From contig OZ237743.1 in the NCBI GenBank assembly GCA_965178125.1, positions 744,001-808,000 on the forward strand: a DNA stretch of 64,000 nt, read 5' to 3'. Positions within the stretch are counted from its first letter, which is position 1; every line of letters starts with the position of its first letter. The notes under the pieces were generated by a model that had not been told where the DNA came from, made no database searches, and saw nothing but the letters and a program-made list of their open reading frames with translations. The stretch comes from Bilabrum cf. latius. Lineage: Eukaryota; Bigyra: Bicosoecida; Bigyra; Bicosoecida. Shown here piece after piece: positions 39,516 to 50,314 of this stretch. A program made the translations under genes and the position numbers.

Positions 39516-40157
39516 AATAGCGGCTTTATGTAGATGCTGTATTCAAGGCGTAGTTCTGCGCCCCACGCTGGTAGATCGTGGATCCACCAGGGCATAATTC
39601 CGTATTACTATGCAATTGTTACGTGCGAATGTCGCTTCAGGATTAGGCTACAGAAGAACCCCGTCCATGTTGGTACAGTCGTCCTCTCCATGTTGCATTG
39701 AGCTGCAAGGCGGTCTATGGCGATGAACAAGATCCCTTGGACGGGCCATGGGCGTGGAGGGTGCGGTGCATTCGACTCAGCCAGCCTGAGGTGACGAGAG
39801 ATGACCTGCCGGTGGAGGCCCCCGCGGAGCGGAGCAGCGCAGCCTCCGGAGGCAACAGGCAGCACCGCCAGCCAGGGGGTCCCATCGCCTCGTTGCCAGG
39901 CAGTCGTGGGTTGGTTCTACTGCCATACGTAGCCGTGGGGCAGTCGATCAGCTGGCGTTGGGTGGGCTCGTAGGGGAGGTGGGTAGGCCATGGGGCACTG
40001 GAGTGCCTTGTAGCCAGCAGCTGCTTCAAGAACCCCCAAGGTATGAGAGACAGGCTCTTCGAAGCCTGTTTTCGCCTGATTCGGGCGAAGGTTCGTTCTA
40101 GCCGAGATGCGTTTGGTCGCGGTCGCTTCACTTCACACCCCTAAGGCGCGCCTGCCA
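39516..40157. other. Divergent intergenic region
   Basis: About 640 bp separate the rhamnosidase and phospholipase starts. Short open frames are present on both strands, but none has a recognisable motif, and I assign no gene. Promoters of both flanking genes are expected here. Confidence 0.45.
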
Positions 40158-42128
40158 ATGCGAAGAGCAGCAGCGCTGGCCGTGGCTTTCGCTACATTCG
40201 CAGTAGCTTCTAGACCTGACATCGAGCATGTTGTTGTGTGAGCTTGCCAAGAATCATGGGTCAGGATTCGCTGCTGCACCTTGGATTGGCCTCAGGCACC
40301 GCTGCGGGATCATATCCATTCAATGCGTTCCCACATGACAACACAATATTATATTTCGTTCAACTAGTAGACAAGGGAGCGACTTGTGTGTTCTGCTGCC
40401 TGCTTTCTATGGTCGCAGCATAATGCTTGAGAATCGGGCGTTCGACCACTACTTGGGGTGGATGCAGAAGAAGAATCCGAGTATTCATGGGCTGTCTGGT
40501 AACGAGAGCAATCCAGTCTCACCTGCGGATCCTTCCAAGGGAGCTTAGAGAGTGCTGCCGGGCTCCAACTACAGCAGCTGGGACCCAAACCACTCGGTGG
40601 GTGGGACGCGGCAGCAGATTTTCGGATTGACGAGCGAGCCATCGCCGGGTTCCGGGCATGCCAGCATGGATGGTTTCGTGGCAAACGCTATCGCGTCGGG
40701 CGGGACCGGCCCGGACGTGATGCAGGCGTTCGAGCCCGAGCAGGTCCCGGTTCTGAGCACACTGGCTTCTGAGTTTGCCGTGTTCGACAGGTTTTACGCC
40801 GGCATCCCCGGGCCCACTATGCCAAACCGGATGATGTTTCACAGCGCCACCGCTCACGGTCTTTGCGACGACAGCGTGCCGGATCTGCTGGAAGGCCTGC
40901 CCCAGCGCACGCTGTACGACAGCTTCGACGAGGCGAGCATCTCGTGGTCGCACTACTTTGAGGAAATCCCCGATGTGCTCGCACTGGACCGCATGCGGAC
41001 GCCCGAGAACCTCCAGAAGCTCCACTGGATGGGCGATTTCTCCAAGCACGTGCAGCAGGGAAACCTCACCCAGTACAGCTTCATCAACCCCGCCTTCGCC
41101 GGACTCCCGGACTTCCCCGCCCAGGACCAGCACCCGGCGCACGACGTCAGAGAGGGCGAGAAGCTCGTGAAGCAGGTGTATGAGACGCTGCGGGCGTCTC
41201 CTCTCTGGAATCGCTCCGCGCTCATCATCACGTGTGAGTCATTTTTTTGTGGAGGCGGTGATGCCAGGCTGGTCTGCTCCATCGAGAGCTTGGGGCGGAT
41301 GGACAGATCGATCGATGGATCGATGGACAGATCGATGGATCGGCGACTGCGCATAAGTAATACCCTCGGGAGACTCTTGCACATCGATGGAGCTTTTTTT
41401 TAAAACGTGCAGGAGATGGTGCATGGTGCCACGTTCCCACAGCTGCCATTTGCTCGGAATTTCACCTCCCACTTTTCTCCCCGTCACACAACGCAGACGA
41501 CGAGCACGGCGGATTCTTCGACGCGGCGCCCACACCCCTGACCGGCGTGCCCTCCCCGGACGGAATCAGGTGCTCCAACGGGGAGGACTTCGGCTTCGAC
41601 CGGCTCGGTGTCAGGATCCCGCTCATCGTGGCGAGCCCCTGGGTCAACAAGGGGACGGTGGAGCACGAGCCCCCGGCCGCGGCGAAGCCCGCGCACTCGT
41701 CACAGTATGACCTGACCTCCGTGGGCTCCACGGTCCGCAACCACTTCGGTGCCCCCGGTCGCAACCTCACGCAGAGGGACGCGTGGTCCGCCACGTTCAA
41801 CCACGTCTGGTCGCAGCGGTCCACACCCCGGACCGACTGCCCCAGCACGCTGCCCAGCCCGCCCTCCGACGACAGCGAGCACGCGCACGGCTTGTTCCCT
41901 GGATCCAGGGCACAGGATGGGTCGGCCCCTGCGACCGACCTGCAGCGCGCGCTGTACCAGCTGGCGGGTGCACTGCACGCTGACACCAAGGGCCTGCAGG
42001 CGAGCAGCGGCGCCACGGAGGCAGAGGCGAGTATGTTCATCCGCGGGCAGGTCGCAAGGCTGCTCGGCTGGGATGCAAGGAGTAAACCGGAGCATCCGCT
42101 CCACGGGACGGAGTTCCAGCAGGGCTGA
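40158..42128 (+). CDS. Secreted phospholipase C-type phosphoesterase (NPC-like, 3 exons)
   Basis: Exons 40158-40237, 40419-41233 and 41497-42128 join to 508 codons ending in TGA. The family hydrolyses phospholipid head groups (plant non-specific phospholipase C and bacterial PLC relatives). A signal peptide ([18 protein letters not shown]) comes first. Splicing yields [18 protein letters not shown], the metal-binding N-terminal motif with Glu and Asn. Next come [10 protein letters not shown]-like and DPNHSV blocks, [10 protein letters not shown], and, across the second junction, [14 protein letters not shown] with GVPSPDGI. The ending [14 protein letters not shown] is typical of the family. 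One TAG lies at 40546 in DPSKGA-x-RVLPGS. The C-terminus (after about 430) is Ser/Pro-rich then helical. It is divergent from the rhamnosidase. Confidence 0.88.
40238..40418 (+). other. Intron 1 of the phospholipase gene (181 bp)
   Basis: The donor is GTGAGC and the acceptor ATGGTCGCAG, phase 2. The junction rebuilds the conserved VVVIMLENR motif. Confidence 0.85.
41234..41496 (+). other. Intron 2 of the phospholipase gene (263 bp)
   Basis: The donor is GTGAGT and the acceptor CACAACGCAG, phase 1. The junction rebuilds IITYDEHGG. The intron carries poly-T tracts and a GATGGA/GATC-rich imperfect tandem repeat. Confidence 0.85.
41298..41341 (+). repeat. Imperfect tandem repeat inside an intron
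   Basis: Two copies of GATGGACAGATCGATC-type sequence (24 and 20 bp) lie in tandem, made of GATC and GATG steps. Confidence 0.8.
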
Positions 42129-42548
42129 GCACTGCATTGCACGGCTAGGCCCTGGTGCCGGTGCCGGGCTCCCACCCCGAGATCGCGGCAGCGCATTGAT
42201 CGCGCGGTAGACTCTGCCAGAGCTGCAAAGCTCTTGCAAATCAGCCCAACCGCGCGCAGTAAGGCTTGATTGATTCGGTTGCAGAGCAGCCATGCAGCTT
42301 TTTTTGGCCAGGCCAGAAATACAGAAATACAGAAATACATTGTTGGGTAAAGATTCCGTAAGCACCCAGATGCACCGTCGCCCCCGAGGGGGTTTGGGTG
42401 ATCACCTAGATCCAGAGGAGCCCTAAAACAAAGGACTACAAGACCCCCGACCCTTTCAGGCCAAAGGCCCCCCGTTCTCAGCCTATGCCGCCGAGTTCCC
42501 ATTCTTCGCCATCAGTGTGGTCCCCCACAGGCCCCCAGCCTGTTGCCT
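42129..42548. other. Non-coding stretch with short repeats
   Basis: The stretch holds a poly-T tract, three tandem copies of AGAAATAC (42315-42338) and a small CCCCCGAGGGGG palindrome near 42377-42388. I see no gene in it. Confidence 0.5.
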
Positions 42549-43166
42549 TCACAAGGAGAAAGCATACAGGTGCGGAGCGTGTGCCCGGCACAAGGCGCGG
42601 TCCAGTCCCACATCGGGGTCCCCGGTCGAGACCCACCATTTCCTCCTCCATGACCGTCTCTGCGTCTCACGATCCTTCAGAGAGGCGAGCATGCACGCGC
42701 TCATGCCTTTGGCCCATTGCCTCTCTATATCCTTTAGCAGGCCGTGGGGCTTGAAAAGCCGTCGCTGTAGTCGGGCGTTCGCATTGGTTGCCGCTATCAG
42801 CTCCTGCGTGGCCGTGGCGGCTAAGGCAGCCGCCGCATCACCACGCATCCACTGCCTGCATGTCAGCTGCTCCTGCTGGCGCAGCTGGTTTCTGAGCACC
42901 TGCACCACTCGGTTGGCCAGCACCTTGGCAGCTGTACGTTCCGAGGACCGTGCAATCGTGCGCTCTATCCGAATGAGCGCGCCTTCGACGATTGGCTTGG
43001 CCCTGTTGGTGTGCTCCAGCTTCTCGTCCCAGGGATCCAGGGCGAGAGCTGTCTTCGCCCATGCCTTCCGAAGAGAGGCGGGCGACCTCCCTCTATTCTG
43101 ATCCCCGGCATCAGGTTGCCACGGCTTCGTTTCCAGCGCAGCCGTGTAGTAAGGAGTACTTTTCAT
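42549..43166 (-). CDS. Hypothetical basic protein
   Basis: An ATG-initiated frame of 205 residues ends in TGA (42549-42551) with no internal TAG. The composition is helical and Arg/Ala/Gln-rich (for example RTAAKVLANRVVQVLRNQLRQQEQ), with a Trp-rich basic patch near the C-terminus (SWRRKWW). No family is recognised, and the opposite strand is also open over much of the interval. It could be a chance frame or a remnant. It lies between the phospholipase and the S28 peptidase. Confidence 0.3.
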   Translation of the reverse strand: MKSTPYYTAALETKPWQPDAGDQNRGRSPASLRKAWAKTALALDPWDEKLEHTNRAKPIVEGALIRIERTIARSSERTAAKVLANRVVQVLRNQLRQQEQLTCRQWMRGDAAAALAATATQELIAATNANARLQRRLFKPHGLLKDIERQWAKGMSACMLASLKDRETQRRSWRRKWWVSTGDPDVGLDRALCRAHAPHLYAFSL

Positions 43167-43236
43167 TGGATTCTGACTTATCTCTTGCGACGGCAGACTG
43201 CAAGAAAACTAAACCTTAAGGTCTATTCTCGGCCTC

Positions 43237-44706
43237 ATGAGGCTAGTAGATATTTGCACGCTATCTTGTTTGGCGGCGGTATCTTTGGGAGCGCCGTGGC
43301 GAATGGAGGGAGTGGATCACCGGGCTGCGAAAGCCGAAGTGCTTGGTTCGTCGACTACCGGGAGCCTTTCGGACGATCCGTGGAAGAATTACACGCAGAC
43401 CGTCGGGGATTACGACCAGCTCTTGGATCATTTTGACCCTACCGCGTATACGGTGTTTAAGCAGCGATATTTTGCGATTAACGACTTCTTCAAGGCTCCT
43501 GCCAAGGGCCAAAAGGCCCGCATTCTGCTTCACGTGTGCGGGGAGTACACGTGCGAAGGCATCTTCCCCTTCCGTCTGGCTCCTATGAAAGATGCGTACG
43601 ACCTCGGGGCTGCTGTCGTCTCGCTGGAGCACAGGTTCTTCGGCGAGAGCTAGCCCTTCGAGCAGCTCACTACCGAGAACCTTCGGTACCAGTCCGTGCT
43701 GCAGGCGCTTGCCGACCTCGCGCAGTTCCAGCAGTGGTACCAGGGCCATCTCGTTTCCGAGCTGGGTCTCCCTGCCGACACCGAGTTCAGCGTCGTGGTG
43801 GTGGGAGGCTCGTACCCAGGCGCCCTAGCATCGTGGTACAGGGTCATGTACCCCTGGCTGACCGTGGGCTCGCATTCCGCCTCTGGCGTCGTGGAAGCGA
43901 TCCGCGACTTCACGGCTTTCGACGAGCAGGTGGCGACGAGCGCGGGGCCCGAGTGCGCCGCGGCCCTCAGGCAGGCAACGATGGAGGTCACCGCTGCCAT
44001 GCCGGGCGTCAAGGCCAGGTTCAACGCGCAGGACCTGGAGATCGACGGCGATTTCTGGTACTTTCTCGCGGATGCTGCCGCTGAGCTCGTGCAGTACGCC
44101 CACACCCCCGTGCTGTGCAAGGCGATGCTTCCTCCGTACAGAGCGGGCAAGCCGGTGCTCGACGCTTGGGTCGACCTGGTCAACGGATACTTCGTGAAGA
44201 CGCTGGGCAACAGCCCCGGTGACTACGACCAGAAGGGCCTCGCTAAAACCGGAACCGGACCGGGGACCAACTTCAACGGCCGGTCCTGGTGGTGGATGAA
44301 GTGCACGCAAGTGGCATTCTGGCAAGTGGCACCCAGCACTGCTCCGATTCGATCCCGGGAGCTCAACGACACGTACCACCGCGAGCTGTGCAAGAGCGTG
44401 TTCGGGCTGGATTCTCCCCCGAACGTGACAAGGATCAACACGCTGCTAGGCGGCAACAGCACAGGCGTCGCACCGACGATTTGGACCAACGGGGGTGCCG
44501 ACCCCTGGCAGCACGCTGGAGTGGTGCGGAGCCTTGGGCCCGACAAGCAAGCCGTCGTGGTGAGCTGCGAGGACGAGGTGTGCGCGCACTGCCAGACCCT
44601 GTACACTCCTGAGGCGGATGATCCGCAGCCGCTCGTCGAGGCGAGGGCGCTGGTCTCCAGCTCCATCAAGAAGTGGTACGAGGACGCCGATGCTCGGTCG
44701 CACTGA
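43237..44706 (+). CDS. Serine carboxypeptidase, family S28 (PRCP/DPP2-like)
   Basis: S28 peptidases cleave after or near proline in lysosomes or outside the cell. The 489-codon product has a short signal peptide (MRLVDICTLSCLAAVSLGA). It then shows DHFDPT, VCGEYTCEG and the hallmark LEHRFFGES-x-PF, in which x is an in-frame TAG (43651-43653, residue 139), followed by LRYQSVLQALADL. The nucleophile is Ser192 in GGSYPG. The acid is probably Asp422 in NGGADPWQ, and the base His451 in CAHCQ. The length is normal for the family and the stop is TGA. Conventional reading would cut the protein before the catalytic serine. Confidence 0.92.
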
Positions 44707-44817
44707 GTGTGCGGCAGCGGCTGCAAAGATAGGATTACTGCCACGAGAAAGAGAGCGAGCAGGCAAGCAACATATTTTGGGGGGATCGGACTGTGATGAC
44801 GATCGCATTGGCTGCGC

Positions 44818-47508
44818 ATGGTCCATATGCCATTTCGTATCGTTCGTACCACAAAGAAAGCAACTGTTGCGCTCCTACTCTTCGCAAGCATGTCATCAAG
44901 CTCGAATCCAACAGCTGGAACATCGTTGCCCTCGTTGCCCAGGGCGCTGCCGCCGGCATCGACCGCTGGCGCCAAGACGTCCCGCCCCAGGCTGAAACGG
45001 CTGAAAAGACCAGCCGACGGCTCCAAGCGACAAGATGTTCAGGTACGATTGCTAGGGGCGCGGAAAGCTGGTGATCACGTTGACTATGAGCTGGAGATAA
45101 CGTGGCGGGGGTGGTTGCAGTGGAGGATTGGCCGGCGATACAGCGAGTTTGTGGATCTTGACAAGCAACTCCGGCTTGAGCTCGATCAATCACCGCACCT
45201 GATGCAATAGCTGCAGCTAGCTGCGCGACCCAGGTCTACACGCGACGCGACTGCTGGAGCAGAGGCGAAATCGAAAGGCCCGCTACCGCCGCTGCCCAGC
45301 AAGACTTTGCTTACGAGCAAATTCTCAGAAGACTTGCTGCGCAAACGGGAGGCTATGCTATCGTAGTATGTATCTGCGATAGAGTCGGTTGCATCTGCTT
45401 CAATTCAGGTGGACATCTTCTTGGAGCTCTCGGCGCGCACGCTGCCCGTCCATCTGCACAAGCTGCAGAGGAGCGAGGATCTTCGCGCCGTGGTCGACGC
45501 TGCGATGAGTGCTCTAGGTTTGGGCGATTTCGCGGCTCCATCAGGGAATACTGACCCTAGCGGGACGCGATGGGGGCCTGCGGGAGCAGGCTCGCCGGCT
45601 GGGCAGGCGTTCGCGTCGTCGGCTGACGCTCCGTTCGCATCTGACGGTTCCTCGGGGGCGGGCAGCGGTTCCGCTGCCGGAGGGGCGGGTAGATCCTTTG
45701 CCTCGCCCCCGGTCGCCAGATCGGTCACGTCAGGATCCGGCTCTCAAGGCAGCCCGACTGCGAGGGCGGGCGACCTCTCGTGGCGCGACTACGCGCCGGA
45801 ATAGCGCACCCGAGCACTTCCAGGGCTTCGAAAGGCAATTGAGGCCGTCAGAAGCGGGTAGAAATCGGGTTCTTCCCCCGGGAGTGTCGGCATTGATCGC
45901 GAGGAGCGCGCCGGGGAAGCTGCCCGGGTGCTTGAGGCGATCTGTGCTCGCCTCGAAGCAACTGTTCGCTCTATCGAAGAGGAGGCGCAAGTGCTCGAGC
46001 AGAGGGCGAGCACGGACCAGGGCATTTTCGAGCAGCTGCGCGAGGGCGTGGAGAAGGCGAAGGAGAGAAGGAGGACGCGGGAGGAGAGGAGGAGGCTGGC
46101 CATTCAGAGGAAACGGCGGGAGGTCGTAGCTCGTGAGGCACAGCTCCGATCGCTCGAGGGTGAGCAGCAGACGCTGCTGCGGCACATCCGGTCTCTCATC
46201 GCTCGCCACGATGCGTGCGTGCAGCGCACTGCGGCGCACGAGGAGCAGTTCGCTGGGCTGCTCAAGCAGCTGGCTGCGTCCAAGAAGCAGCAGGCGGACT
46301 GGATGGGGCAGGGCAAGAGCGCGAGCCAGAGCAATAGCACGAGTCACCGTGTTGGATCTGGTAGGGCCAGGCAGGGCACAGGGGACAGCGCAGATTGCTC
46401 TGATGGCGGCGCCGCTGAGGGGTAGCACAGGCACGTGTCGAGCGGGTCACTGCGGCGGCGTGGCACATTTGGCAGGAGGGAGCAGGTCGGTATGGGCGCG
46501 TCTGCAAGCAGAGGGGAGAAGGGCAATAGCAGCAGCAGGAGCGGTGACGTGACAGCCATTGCTGCTGCTACTGCTGCTCCTGATGGCGATGAAGCCGACG
46601 ATCAGGTCGGCTCGGTGCAGAGCGATTTGCCGAGCCTCGGGCCGGGGTCAGATGCCGAGGACGGCGGCGGTGCATCTGAGTCGTCGAAAGCGACCGACAG
46701 GCAACCCACCGGCCATAGGGCGGCGCCTTCAAATGTAGTGCAAGGTCGCGGAGTTGGAGTTCCTCCCCATTCAGGCAGGCAGTCCCTCGAAGAGGCCCAG
46801 GTCATCGCACAGCAGCTCGGGTATGGCTATCAGGGCCACGGGCAGGCCCTCTTTACCGCGGTCAGGCAGTCGGAGGAGGTATACCAGCTACTGTGCGACG
46901 CAAAATCCAAATGGATTGCTAGCAGGGTTGAAGATACCGATGGAAACGATACGGAAGCGGTTGACTTGTAGTCCGCAGGCGGTGCAGGTGCTGGTGCTGC
47001 TGGTGCCGGTGCAGGTGCCGGTGCTGCTAGTGCCGGTGCAGGTGCAGCTTCATCATCCAGTGATTGCGACGCAGCAAGCTGGCACCCCTCCGTGGATGTG
47101 CCGCAAGTGGCAGTGCTGTAGGGCCACGAAGCCGAGGAAGCAAGGCAAGAGCTGCGCGTGATCGAGGCCAAGGCAAGGGAGATCGGCATGGCTCTGTGCA
47201 CGGGTGCATCCGGCGAGGTTGTCCACCTCCTCGAGCGGTGCGCCTTGGATAACCTGACGGCTCTGTCCACTGTACTGCTGGGATCTTCTTCTTCTTCTTC
47301 TGCTGCTGCTGCTTCTTCATCTACAGCATCTTTGTCCAAGGCGACCGCCCCGGCTGCAAGTGACCCGACATCATCGAGTGCAGCGGAGTTGGGTCGCAAG
47401 GGGAAGTCCTCCCTGAAGCGCAGCGAGCCACGGGCGGGCGGCAGCATTGGCAACGGTGACAGGGCAAAGCACGCAGCGTCAGGGTCTGGATCCACTTTCA
47501 GTTCATGA
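44818..47508 (+). CDS. PX-domain coiled-coil protein (sorting-nexin-like)
   Basis: One frame of about 896 codons ends at TGA 47506-47508 with TAGs at 45208, 45364, 45802, 45859, 46423, 46969 and 47119. The PX domain lies near residues 75-200: LEITWRGWLQWRIGRRYSEFVDLDKQLR, then LPPLPSKTLL and a KREAMLS-x-YV helix whose x is the TAG at 45364. The RRYSEF basic-aromatic motif is the usual phosphoinositide-binding site. A Ser/Gly/Pro linker follows. A charged coiled coil runs over 45900-46310 (many Glu, Arg, Lys), and a Gly/Ser/Ala-rich tail includes a Gly-Ala repeat (46979-47047) and a Ser run. The start may instead be ATG 44890. An endosomal membrane role is inferred from the PX domain alone. 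Confidence 0.75.
46979..47047 (+). repeat. GGTGC-rich coding repeat (Gly-Ala)
   Basis: Imperfect GGTGCN/GGTGCCGGTGCT repeats in frame encode alternating Gly and Ala within the PX-protein tail. Confidence 0.8.
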
Positions 47509-47655
47509 GTGGCTAGCGATATTGCTGGGTTGATCAGGTGTGGATAAATGCCGTCAACAGTGAGTAGTGACAACGCCCAACGGCACGCGAGCTAGCGTGC
47601 TCAGCATGATTGTGTCCCACAACTTAAGTTTTTTGGTAAATGCAATGCTCCCACA

Positions 47656-48936
47656 TTATCGGGAATCCTTCAACGAATGGAGGGGGCTGTCTGCCCCTTC
47701 ACCGCTGGCTGCCGATGGATCCCCCGGGCCACCCAGTCCTCGTGGTAGCGCTAGCACCGATGCATCTACACCGCTTCCCTTGCAGCCTGCGTCCCCACCG
47801 GCCTCACAGGATTCTGCTTTGCAGCCTGCGTCCCCATCAGCCTCACAGAGTCCTGGTCCAGCCACTGGTTCATCTGCTCGTTCACAAGACGGGGCACTGC
47901 CTATCGCGCTATCTGCATCGTGACCCGCCCTTTCCGCACCAGCCGGAGCCTTTGAAGAGTCCTGAGGCCTGGGGCGAGCGGCGCCGCCGGATGCACCACT
48001 GCTTCCGCTACTACTAGCACCTGCAGCTTCCGCGCCCACAGCAAGATGCGCCCCCGCACTGCCAGACCCGACCTAGGACGCGACATGCGGCAAGACGAGT
48101 GGCTCATCGGGCTGCCTGGGCCACCCGACTGGGGTCCAGCTCGGTAGCGCGCCCGGTCGAGGCGGCATCGACATGGCCTCGTGCACCCATTTCGCGGTGG
48201 CTGGTAGCAACAGTTTGTCGATACGCTCTTTGACAGCATCTTCCCCACTGACCCATTCAATTTTTGCTGCAGTCCGCGGATCAATAAAAGGTTTCAGGGC
48301 TCCATACAGCATCCCAAATACCGTAGGTGCGTCCAGCAGGATCACCCTTCCGAGCCTCTCAGGATAAATTTCCGAGAACGTGGAGACGATCGTGGTTCCC
48401 AGAGATGGGTTCATGCAGTCTTTGAACCCAAAACCGTTGAAGTCGACCAGAAAAACAAACTAAGATGCGGCCCCAGGCAAGCCAAAACCTGTTTCAAGAT
48501 TGTGTATCACGTGGTCGACAGATTCTTTCGTAGAAAGATTTGTGGCCCTTGGAGAATTGCCAAAAATGACCGGTCTGCCTTCTCGGTCCAAACCAAGCAG
48601 TTTCAGGCAGTGCGAGGTGGCATCTTCTGCACAGTTTGCACACGTCATGCCATCGAACACCCGCTCCGCCCTCCAGGATAGAGCAAAGCTTAATTTCTTG
48701 CGGCAGGCTTCAGTTGACCCCTTAGTTGCGATCAAGAACCGACGTATGCACGCTTCATCGGCATGTTGCCGCAAACTTGCCAGATCAGAAGAAGCCCCAA
48801 CGTCAGGCAAGTCACTGGGCCTCTCACTGCCCTTTCCACCGCACTCAATGAAACTCCAGCACCGCTCCAACCATTCCCTAACTATTTTCACTTTCGCTTT
48901 AGGGGAATACTCGCTGCCATCGGAAACTCCGGCCAT
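47656..48936 (-). CDS. CRAL-TRIO (Sec14-like) lipid-binding protein
   Basis: Sec14-like proteins carry phospholipids or other lipids between membranes. The 426-codon frame starts at ATG 48936 (upstream GTG at 49020 rejected), has TAGs at 48460 and 48073, and ends at TAA 47656-47658, the only TAA terminator found. The CRAL-TRIO N-helix region (CIRRFLIATKG) precedes the lipid-binding fold. The fold shows LKLLGLDREGRPVIFG, then a TAG, FVFLVDFNGFG, STFSEIYPERLGRVILLDAPTVF and KPFIDPRTAAKIEW. TAG falls just before the central strand of the domain, so it must be read for the fold to form. The C-terminus is a Ser/Gly/Ala tail with a 39-bp duplication. It is in tandem with the thioesterase (80 bp). 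Confidence 0.88.
47781..47848. repeat. 39-bp tandem duplication in the CRAL-TRIO tail
   Basis: Two copies of TGCAGCCTGCGTCCCCA-type sequence start at 47781 and 47820 with a few changes. On the minus strand each encodes a Cys-Glu-Ala-x-Gly-Asp-Ala-Gly-Cys-Lys unit of 13 residues. Confidence 0.8.
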
Positions 48937-49016
48937 ACAGGGAGGCAATTTTGATTGCGAGGAGACGGCGCCGAGGCAACTGCAGATGATGACGAGTGTC
49001 TCTGCAGTTTGCCCAT

Positions 49017-49744
49017 TCACTGCCTTGCATGGACAAGAGCACCCGCGCTTGGCGCGGAGTCGCGGCTAGCCTCTGATTTCTTAACCCGCACAAACAGCGC
49101 CTTGCCCTCTGTGAGCACCTGCTCCACCGGCTGGTCCTCGCCCGCACCATCGTGCACCCGGATGATCTGTCCCTGCAGCCACACCTTCCTGCCTTCCTCG
49201 CTCAATACCTTCGCCTGCGGTGCGTAATACAGTGTAAGTCCATCATAAAAATGCAGTGAGCATGGTGCATGGGACAAGATCATGGATGCGGGGCCAAGAT
49301 GCGGCCTCGAGCTGGATCTACATGACCACGTCTCACTCTGAACACCAAATCCGTGTCGATGGGAACGGGGGCGCGGTAGTCCACGTCCAGGTGGGCTGTG
49401 AAGCCCGGAGTACCTCCGCAGCATGCGTAAAACAAGCAACCGAACCCGTCATCGAGAACGCTGGCAACGCAACCGCCGTGTGCAATGCCCTTATGGGACT
49501 GCACTCCTTGTCCGACTCGAAAGGCTATCTCAACCTCTTTCGAGTCCAAGCTCGTAAAAATATCATAGCGTTGAATCTTGTCGCTTTTGGGGTCGAGAAG
49601 TGCACGATAAATGAAATGGTGCGGGTGCTTAAACTTTTTTGTCACGTCGACGGCCGTCATGTCCGCTTTCGCAACTGTAAGCTGCATGGGATGTGCAGCA
49701 GCCCTGCCCTTGCTCCTAGTAGCCGGTTTCCCTTCGGCTGACAC
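49017..49744 (-). CDS. Hotdog-fold thioesterase (4HBT/PaaI-like, 2 exons)
   Basis: The exons read 49744-49337 then 49214-49017, about 201 codons from the first possible start and 182 from ATG 49687. The fold carries the family's HGG motif (SHKGIAHGGCVASVLDDGFG), then TAHLDVDYRAPVP and, after splicing, VFRAKVLSEEGRKVWLQGQI and a final ALFVRVKK strand. This resembles acyl-CoA thioesterases of the THEM4/ACOT13 group; the substrate cannot be read from sequence. The upstream GTG at 49744 is unlikely as initiator, so 49687 is the better start. The stop is TGA 49017-49019 and no TAG is present. Confidence 0.8.
49215..49336 (-). other. Intron of the thioesterase gene (122 bp)
   Basis: On the minus strand the donor is GTGAGA and the acceptor TTACGCACCGCAG, phase 0. 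Joining continues the hotdog strand across VFR and AKVLSEEG. Confidence 0.85.
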
Positions 49745-50314
49745 GCGTAGCTACCAGCAATGCGCAGATACAGCAAGGATTGGTGCGCTTGAAGCAATTG
49801 CCAGGCGTGATTGCCGCATATCAAGTATCTAATCTACTTGTTCTTCGTGCTCCTATCTAACAATGAACTTAAAGTATGCTTTTACTGAGTACAATTGGGG
49901 CTGCTTATTGAGGAAAGCTGCAAAACTGCGGGAAACAATGTTCAGGTTCCCCAATATGATGAACGAACGTTCATCATTTGATGCATTGCACTGTAGGTGG
50001 TCGGATTGCCTCGAAGTCAACTTGAAAGCTTATTGTGGCAATTATGGATACCCCATGAGCATTTTGGCAACCAAAATTAGTGATGTATGTTCTTGCATTG
50101 AGCAAGGTCGGCTCAGCAGGTCCTCGATCGAGGTAAGGATGAAGAATTGCATTGGTAGTGTCCGCCTGCTTCCTTGGCTTCTGCTATCCTTGTTGCATGC
50201 TCCAGTCATGTACCCGATGTATCGCAGGAGACTAAAACATGGGCAAGGCAGCACCCGGTTGATGCCGTATCTTTTTTGAAGAGCTTGGCATCTGCAACGC
50301 ATGACTTACGTTAG
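49745..50314. other. AT-richer region upstream of the hamartin-like gene
   Basis: About 570 bp are clearly AT-richer than their surroundings. An open frame at 49863-50279 has no recognisable motif. A GAGGTAAGG donor-like site sits at 50130-50138. It may hold the promoter of the thioesterase and a 5' exon plus intron of the downstream gene; neither can be proven from sequence. Confidence 0.4.

Noticed and set aside
48937-49020. GTG start for the CRAL-TRIO protein
   Set aside because: Nuclear genes start at ATG; ATG 48936 gives a normal N-terminus and leaves an 80-bp gap to the thioesterase.
49863-50279. 138-codon frame on the + strand
   Set aside because: It has no motif, AT-rich composition unlike the coding regions, and a splice-donor-like site inside it. 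It may include a 5' exon but is not a credible gene as it stands.
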